DNA of 64,000 nt, taken from the NCBI GenBank assembly GCA_964657925.1, contig CAZZWK010000010.1:1-64000 (forward strand). Reading direction: 5' to 3'. A program made the position numbers and the translations under genes. The notes below the pieces were generated by a model. That model was not told the origin of the DNA. It saw only the letters and a list, made by a program, of their open reading frames with translations, and made no database searches. Shown here piece after piece: positions 58,866 through 64,000 of this stretch (positions are counted from its first letter, which is position 1; each line of letters begins with the position of its first letter). The stretch comes from Dictyobacter sp964657925 (lineage in GTDB: Bacteria > Chloroflexota > Ktedonobacteria > Ktedonobacterales > Ktedonobacteraceae).

Positions 58866-58930
58866 AAGCCGGTGCGCGCCCACAAGGGGCAGACATTCCG
58901 GGGGATATGTCCGCGCCTACGCGGGTTGTT
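58866..58930. repeat. REP-like repeat, family II, with an inserted hairpin
   Basis: GGTGCGCGCCCACAAGGGG, then an extra segment GCAGACATTCCGGGGGATAT, then GTCCGCGCCTACGCGGGTTG. The insertion itself contains GACAT...ATGTC arms, so a second hairpin is nested in the element. Confidence 0.65.
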
Positions 58931-59020
58931 TACCTCTTTAGCGACTGTGCACATGTCCGTTTATGAATAGACAGCGACGTATACCGATCGATCATGAATA
59001 GAAAGGGACATTTAGCATCT

Positions 59021-60787
59021 ATGAATATCATACCGCTACGAATCGCGCTTGCCCAGATCAATGTGACAGTTGGCGATCTCGCGGGCAACACTAAAAAGAT
59101 TATTAGCTTGATGCAACAGGCACACCAGGCAGGCGCGCATCTGGTATGCTTTCCAGAGTTAGCGCTCACCGGTTATCCGCCGGAAGATCTGCTGCTGAAA
59201 CCGGGATTTGTAGCGGCGAACCTGGAGAAACTGGATGAGATCGTGCAGATGAGCACGGATTTTCCTGGTTTGACTACGATCGTCGGTTTTGTGGACCGCG
59301 ATCACGATGTCTACAACGCCGCAGCCGTGGTGCACGAAGGGCGATTGATAGGAGTGTACCATAAACACTACCTGCCTAACTACGGAGTTTTCGACGAAAA
59401 TCGCTATTTTCAAACGGGTGAAAAAGCGCCGATTTTCCTGTTGCACGATATGCACATCGCTATCAACATCTGTGAAGACATCTGGTATCCGACCGGTCCA
59501 CTGACCAAACAGGCGTACGCGGGCGCGGAAGTGGTGATCAACATCAATGCCTCGCCTTATTCAATAGGCAAAGGGATGACACGAGAAGAAATGATCTCGA
59601 CGCGCGCATCCGATAACGGGGTAATCATTGCCTATCTGAATATGGTGGGCGGCCAGGACGAACTGGTTTTCGATGGCGGCAGCATGGTCTTCAATGAGCA
59701 GGGCAAGCTGATCGCGCGCGGCAAGCAATTCGAGGAAGATTTGTTGATCGTCGATGTCGATACGGCCTCCGTCTTTCGCTCACGCTTGCATGATCCGCGG
59801 CGGCGCAAAGAACGTCTACAGTTGAACACGGATGATGTGCCGGTGCACACGATCGATACGCGAGCACTTACGCCGCCACGTGACACACAGCCGATCTATC
59901 TGGGCGAGCCACAGCGACTGGAGCCGAAAATGGAAAGGCTACAGGAAATTTACTCGGCACTGGTGCTGGGCACGCGCGACTATGTACATAAAACAGGTTT
60001 TCACTCGGCCTTGATTGGTCTTTCGGGTGGCATCGACTCCTCGTTGGTCGCGGTGATCGCCGCCGACGCGCTGGGGGCCGAGAACATCATGGGCATCTCG
60101 ATGCCATCGGGCTATTCGAGCGAGCATAGCAAAAGTGACGCGCAACGACTGGCCGAGAATCTTGGCATCAGCTACCACACGATCGCGATCGAGGAGACCT
60201 TTCGCACCTCGTTGCATATGATGAATCCACTGCTTGGTGATAGTGATCCAGGGATTGCCGCCGAGAATTTGCAGGCACGCATTCGTGGCAATATTCTGAT
60301 GACTGTTTCGAATCGCTTCGGACCTATCGTGTTGACGACCGGCAACAAATCCGAGATGGCGACCGGCTATAGCACGCTCTATGGAGATATGGCGGGTGGG
60401 TACGCGGTGTTGAAGGATGTGCTGAAGACGCTGGTGTTCCAGTTGTGTATGTATCGCAACACGGTGGGAGACAAGGCGGTGATTCCGCAAGCGATTATCG
60501 ATAAGCCACCTTCGGCTGAACTACGACCGGACCAGAAGGACGCGGACAGTCTTCCACCTTATGATGAATTGGACCCGATTTTGCAGGCGTACGTCGAGGA
60601 CGACCGCAGCTTCGAAGAGATGCTGGCAATGGGTTTCAAACGCGGCACAGTCGAAAGAGTCATGCATCTGGTGGATATCAGCGAGTATAAACGGCGTCAG
60701 GCTCCGCCGGGGGTCAAGATCACGCAGAGGGCGTTTGGACGCGATCGGCGCCTGCCGATTACGAATCGGTATCGCGAAGGCAGGTAG
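59021..60787 (+). CDS. nadE: Glutamine-dependent NAD+ synthetase
   Basis: Amidates nicotinate adenine dinucleotide with glutamine. 588 residues: an N-terminal nitrilase-type glutaminase (Glu in CFPELALTGYPPEDLL, Lys in VYHKHYLPNYGVFDE, Cys in INICEDIWYPTGP) and a C-terminal synthetase with PP-loop IGLSGGIDSSLVAVIAADAL. TTGNKSEMATGYSTLYGDMAG is intact. The ATG at 59021 fits the family start; 58994 is an alternative without a ribosome site. Confidence 0.96.
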   Translation: MNIIPLRIALAQINVTVGDLAGNTKKIISLMQQAHQAGAHLVCFPELALTGYPPEDLLLKPGFVAANLEKLDEIVQMSTDFPGLTTIVGFVDRDHDVYNAAAVVHEGRLIGVYHKHYLPNYGVFDENRYFQTGEKAPIFLLHDMHIAINICEDIWYPTGPLTKQAYAGAEVVININASPYSIGKGMTREEMISTRASDNGVIIAYLNMVGGQDELVFDGGSMVFNEQGKLIARGKQFEEDLLIVDVDTASVFRSRLHDPRRRKERLQLNTDDVPVHTIDTRALTPPRDTQPIYLGEPQRLEPKMERLQEIYSALVLGTRDYVHKTGFHSALIGLSGGIDSSLVAVIAADALGAENIMGISMPSGYSSEHSKSDAQRLAENLGISYHTIAIEETFRTSLHMMNPLLGDSDPGIAAENLQARIRGNILMTVSNRFGPIVLTTGNKSEMATGYSTLYGDMAGGYAVLKDVLKTLVFQLCMYRNTVGDKAVIPQAIIDKPPSAELRPDQKDADSLPPYDELDPILQAYVEDDRSFEEMLAMGFKRGTVERVMHLVDISEYKRRQAPPGVKITQRAFGRDRRLPITNRYREGR

Positions 60788-60803
60788 GTTCGCGTGGGGC
60801 AGA

Positions 60804-60838
60804 TCGCGAGGCAAACACGTGGTTTGCCCTACGCGGGT
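60804..60838. repeat. REP-like repeat, family I, between convergent genes
   Basis: TCGCGAGGCAAACACGTGG, TTTGCCCTACGCGGG. The stem GGCAAAC/GTTTGCC is kept. It sits between the stops of nadE and the M20 peptidase gene and is the only terminator-like structure there. Confidence 0.65.
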
Positions 60839-60847
60839 GGGTGGGAG

Positions 60848-62023
60848 TTACGTGTGTGAGAGGCAGGTGTGGCGGACGAGGCCTGCCAGGAGCGCGCCGC
60901 GCAAGGGTATTGACTCTAGCTTCATATGTTCGAGGGCCAGATTGTGCATACCTCCGCCCACGGTACCCAGCGTATCGAGCGCGGGCACGCCAGCGTCGAT
61001 CAAGAAATTCGCGTCAGAGACGCCGCCTTTGGGTTCAGCCTTTAATGTAAGGCCCAGTGGCTCACCCTCCTGCTGGGCAATCGTCACCAGGCGCGTGATG
61101 TGGGCGTTGGGCTCGTAGGGAGGACGACCGGGATGATATTGGAGCGTTGTGGTCGTATCGGGCACGGTCGTGCTAGCGGCGATGGTGTGTAAGGCTTGTG
61201 AAGCAGCTTCCAGGCCGCGTTTGCTGAAAGCGCGCACGGAGATCATGCATTGGGCCATATCCGGCACGACATTTAAGGCTTCACTGCTTTTGAGACGAGT
61301 GATATTGAAGGTCATGCCAGGGAAAAGCGCGTGCAGATTCTGGATGGCAAGGATTTTCTGCGCCAGTTCGACGACGGCGGAGCGACCTTTGTATGGCTCA
61401 ACGCCGGAGTGGGCGGCGACGCCATGCACGGTCAGGGTATATTTATCGGTGCCTTTACGCGCGTGCGTCAACGAGCCGGATTTTCCCGCCGGTTCCAGCA
61501 CAAAAGCGTAATCCACTTCTTTGGCGATGGTACGAATGAGCGACTCGCTACCGGGTGAACCAACTTCCTCGTCATTATTGAAAAGCAGAATAATTTCCTG
61601 GTAGTGGTCGAACTGGGACTCGATAAGCGCGCGCAGCATGTAGAGTCCCAGGAGGACACCGGATTTCATATCCAGGACGCCGGGTCCTGTGGCGATGCCC
61701 TCGCGTACTTGAAAGGGCTGCTTCTGCGCGGCCCCGGCGGGATAGACGGTATCGACATGGCCGACGAGCAGGACGCGAGCGGTGCCATGTCCGCTGCGGC
61801 GTGCGACCAGATTATTGCCGTAGTCATGGGAGGGATACAACTCGACCGAGCACCCGAGTTCGACGAGCCATTGTTGTAGATAATCCATCACGAGGTTGAC
61901 GCCCTCGACCTGCCCGGTTCCCGAGTCGATATTGACGAGAGTAGCGAGGCGTTGCAGGTACTCATCCTGGTATGACTGGAAGAGGGGGAGATAGAGCGGT
62001 GCGTAGGTAGCATTTTCTAGCAT
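60848..62023 (-). CDS. M20 family metallopeptidase (glutamate carboxypeptidase-like)
   Basis: 391 residues. Di-zinc ligands: VGHVDTVYP (His, Asp), GVLDMKSGVL (Asp), NNDEEVGSPGS (Glu-Glu catalytic base and ligand), FVLEPAG (Glu), and C-terminal GGGMHN (His). The dimerisation lid begins near GKGSLTHARKGTDK-like sequence (SLTHARKGTDKYTL). CPG2-like enzymes cleave C-terminal Glu from folates or peptides; the exact substrate is unknown. The ATG at 62023 with AAGGAT upstream is chosen over 62098. Confidence 0.92.
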   Translation of the reverse strand: MLENATYAPLYLPLFQSYQDEYLQRLATLVNIDSGTGQVEGVNLVMDYLQQWLVELGCSVELYPSHDYGNNLVARRSGHGTARVLLVGHVDTVYPAGAAQKQPFQVREGIATGPGVLDMKSGVLLGLYMLRALIESQFDHYQEIILLFNNDEEVGSPGSESLIRTIAKEVDYAFVLEPAGKSGSLTHARKGTDKYTLTVHGVAAHSGVEPYKGRSAVVELAQKILAIQNLHALFPGMTFNITRLKSSEALNVVPDMAQCMISVRAFSKRGLEAASQALHTIAASTTVPDTTTTLQYHPGRPPYEPNAHITRLVTIAQQEGEPLGLTLKAEPKGGVSDANFLIDAGVPALDTLGTVGGGMHNLALEHMKLESIPLRGALLAGLVRHTCLSHT

Positions 62024-62122
62024 GAACAAACGATCCTTGTAGCAGTGTGGTACGAGCGACGTGGTGAAAACATGCAGGCAGCGGTGCCTGTAAGACATGT
62101 GGAGGTTATTGTATCACAAGTC

Positions 62123-62788
62123 TTAGAGTTTCACCTCGCGCTTGAGTCGTTTGTAGGCGATGCTACGCAAAGCGGCGTCGCGTCCACGCGCGGCGGGATC
62201 GGTGGATGGAGGGCGGCGATAGTCGCTCAACTTTACGCCCACATCCGATAGGGCTTGTTCCAGACAGGTAGTTTCGCCATCGAGATCGGAAATACGTGCC
62301 AGATCGGCCAGCAGGGCTGTTTTTTGGCCGGGAGGGAATTTGACGACCACGCCCGCGACCATGGTCATTACCGCGTCGAGTATGAGGTGATCCAAAGCAA
62401 TTTCGGAGGCATCGACCCCGTTTGCGGGGGAGAAGATATCGTGGAGGCTGGCATCATTGCTATCCTGAGCCGGTCGAACGAGGTACCAATCCTTCTTGCG
62501 TACGTCTCGAAAATAGTTGCGGGCAATGACTTTACAGAGCGCGTGCAACGAGCCTATAGGTGGCAATGTTCCACTATGCGAACGCTGGTAATAACGAAAT
62601 GTACGCGTGATTGCTTCCAGGGTAACATCTTGAGCTACTTCTTCATACTGGCCGGACCAGGCAGATACATGTGCGGTACGCACCCACATTTCGACGAGGG
62701 GAAGAAGCCAGAAGTAGAGATCGTACCAGGCTTGCTCATCAATCAACGAACATGCATCGGATTGGACTGGCGGCTTGTCCTGTAGCAT
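62123..62788 (-). CDS. Divergent sigma-factor-like protein
   Basis: 221 residues. Residues of about 20-105 resemble sigma-70 region 2 (EEVAQDVTLEAITRTFRYY, SLHALCKVIARNYFRDVRKKD). The C-terminal half (VKFPPGQKTALLADLARISDL, LSDVGVKLSDYRR) has helical character like region 4 but no clear helix-turn-helix signature. It is a candidate ECF-like sigma factor or a decayed relative. The ATG at 62788 with GGGGG six nt upstream is chosen; the frame extends to 62944. Confidence 0.6.
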   Translation of the reverse strand: MLQDKPPVQSDACSLIDEQAWYDLYFWLLPLVEMWVRTAHVSAWSGQYEEVAQDVTLEAITRTFRYYQRSHSGTLPPIGSLHALCKVIARNYFRDVRKKDWYLVRPAQDSNDASLHDIFSPANGVDASEIALDHLILDAVMTMVAGVVVKFPPGQKTALLADLARISDLDGETTCLEQALSDVGVKLSDYRRPPSTDPAARGRDAALRSIAYKRLKREVKL

Positions 62789-63338
62789 TGATACCCCCAG
62801 AGCTCCTGTTAGAAAGAAATGGTGCGATAGGGGGCAGCAGGAGCGCCTCTTGCCCAACCATTTGCGACTGTTTGCCAGGGTTCGGTATACAGAGTCATCG
62901 ATACGAGAAACGCTGACCAGAGTTATTCTCTTGCTCAGAAACACGAGAATGAAGAAAATTCAGATATAAGAGGAAAGTTCTTCTACCTAGAGTAAATAGT
63001 ACCCAACAGGTAGTTTTTTGTCAAGCCATAGGAGAAGAAAATTCTTCTATGTTCACTAATAAAGGGGAGGAAAAGGGACGAAATTAACTTTCTTATCTCT
63101 TCCCTCGTATTAATGAAGCACGAGTGAGTGGGAGGGTATTATTTTTCTGCCTGTTTTAAGGCATTATTTTCTTGAAGTCTCATTACGATAGCTGTCCTGA
63201 AATAGTCGTACGTGTGAAGATTTCATAAAAGTTGACGGAGCCTTGCCGTTATAGGTGTACAAAGGGAAGTAATTATGATACCATCTGCATGTGTTGCGTT
63301 GGTGTTAGATCTTGGCTCAGAATCTCAGGGAGATGAAG
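62789..63338. other. Divergent intergenic region before the MerR-type gene
   Basis: About 550 bp, AT-rich. It contains the inverted repeat AGAAGAAAATTCTTCT (63033-63048) and a TTGACG word at about 63232. No gene and no repeat of families I-IV is seen. Confidence 0.5.
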
Positions 63339-64000
63339 ATGGATGTGCGCAGTAAGCGATCTATACGAGAGTACCTGCAAAAAGGTGATGTGCAGCAACG
63401 TATACTCAAAAATATGCAGCGAGGGCGCAACGAGGCAACCGTCACAATCAGCCAGGCGGCTGAGATGTTTGGGATCACCGAAAACAAACTGCGAGACTGG
63501 GAGGAGTACGGCTTTTTAAACCCTTTGCGTCCACATGGGCCGAAGGGCAGGCGGCTGTATGCGCCCGCTGAACTAGACAAGCTAGCCATTATCCGTGAGC
63601 TTATCAACGCTGGTTTTGCCGCGAGTGAGATTCCGGCTGATATCGACAAGATATGGCAAGACCTGTATGTTTTTCATCTCTCGTTAACAGATTCACTCTT
63701 TCCGAACATGCCGAGCGGTGCTGAGCGTGCGAGGCCAGTCGAAATACCCATCGATACCTATATCGAGCAAAGCGAGACCTTCTTCTTCTGGAAATACTTT
63801 GCTATGCATGCCTTGCGCCTCTCATTGGCATTGATTTGCGAGACTATACCATATACCAGGGCCGCGCTGCTGCTGCCGATAGAGCAAGATGTGCATACAG
63901 ACGATGGGCAATCAACCTACAGCGCGGAGGATCTCTCGCTTGTTGGCGAGGCACTTGTCGGATGGTATAACCCTGGTCACGCCTTTCAAACTTTTCTCAG
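63339..64000 (+). CDS. MerR-type transcriptional regulator, cut by the right edge
   Basis: The frame is open to the window end (220 residues seen). After a basic N terminus (MDVRSKRSIREYLQKGDVQQ), a MerR-like winged helix lies at about 34-90: VTISQAAEMFGITENKLRDW and EEYGFLNPLRP, then GRRLYAPAELDKLAIIREL. A larger C-terminal part (about 130 onward, FFFWKYFAMHALRLSLALIC) follows and may be a sensor domain. GGGAG is six nt before the ATG at 63339; ATG 63333 is in frame too. Confidence 0.75.
   Translation, partial: MDVRSKRSIREYLQKGDVQQRILKNMQRGRNEATVTISQAAEMFGITENKLRDWEEYGFLNPLRPHGPKGRRLYAPAELDKLAIIRELINAGFAASEIPADIDKIWQDLYVFHLSLTDSLFPNMPSGAERARPVEIPIDTYIEQSETFFFWKYFAMHALRLSLALICETIPYTRAALLLPIEQDVHTDDGQSTYSAEDLSLVGEALVGWYNPGHAFQTFL

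Overview
The window looks like part of a Chloroflexota chromosome, most likely from the class Ktedonobacteria. The evidence is indirect: no rRNA or marker gene was compared. It rests on the gene set (a caa3-type oxidase beside a system I cytochrome c maturation operon, an HTH plus GAF-like regulator, a one-piece histidine kinase/receiver/winged-helix protein, many small GTAG-plus-hairpin repeats between genes), the protein sequence style, and the moderate-to-high GC with AT-rich intergenic regions. It is a draft scaffold with three runs of N (19027-19126, 45505-45604, 57567-57576). I see no tRNA, rRNA, CRISPR array, insertion sequence or prophage.

Layout. 1-4.8 kb: the start of a Pro/Gln-rich protein, a pseudouridine synthase, a DUF2851 protein and a long acidic coiled-coil repeat protein, all on the minus strand. 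5-14 kb: one tightly packed minus-strand operon of 12 genes for cytochrome c maturation (tlpA/ccmG-like, copD-like, ccmE, ccmF, ccmH, ccmI-like, a membrane-anchored extracytoplasmic protein, ccmA, ccmB, ccmC, ccmD, DUF3054), with stop/start overlaps at most junctions up to ccmB. 14.5-21.9 kb: a GT-C glycosyltransferase, an arsenite methyltransferase plus a SigZ-like ECF sigma factor, a membrane-anchored receiver protein, a sensor kinase/receiver/DNA-binding fusion and a zinc-ribbon membrane protein. 22.3-28.7 kb: caa3 cytochrome oxidase genes (ctaC, ctaD, subunit IV-like, ctaE), divergent from ctaB (heme O synthase) and a Sco copper chaperone. 29-31 kb: an HTH/GAF-like regulator and a BON-domain membrane protein.

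31-45.3 kb is the division and cell-wall cluster on the minus strand: mraZ, rsmH, ftsL-like, ftsI, a 103-residue unknown, ftsW, murG, murC, murB, ftsQ, ftsA, ftsZ. mraY, murD, murE and murF are absent. 45.6-64 kb holds a gap-truncated metallo-beta-lactamase fold protein, HU, a macro-domain protein, a GT4 glycosyltransferase, an LCP ligase, a beta-propeller lipoprotein, a Ser/Thr kinase, RidA, DnaA, a HAD phosphatase, a P-loop kinase, a thioesterase, an unknown membrane protein, NAD+ synthetase, an M20 peptidase, a divergent sigma-like protein and a MerR-type regulator running off the right edge.

Three regulatory patterns stand out. First, a 17-bp element close to TTCAGGYNSTTGTAAGG occurs upstream of the ccm operon, the membrane receiver gene, ctaC and ctaB, each time pointing at its gene; this suggests one respiratory regulon. 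Second, arsM and its neighbouring sigma gene share a bipartite element (TGCGTCCTTTT, 12 bp, GTCTCTAT) that looks like the sigma factor's own promoter, and both proteins carry paired-cysteine segments, suggesting a metalloid-responsive circuit without a separate anti-sigma factor nearby. Third, four families of intergenic repeats all read GTAG followed by a hairpin, the REP signature. The biochemical gene calls rest on visible motifs; the regulatory proposals are inference from sequence repetition.
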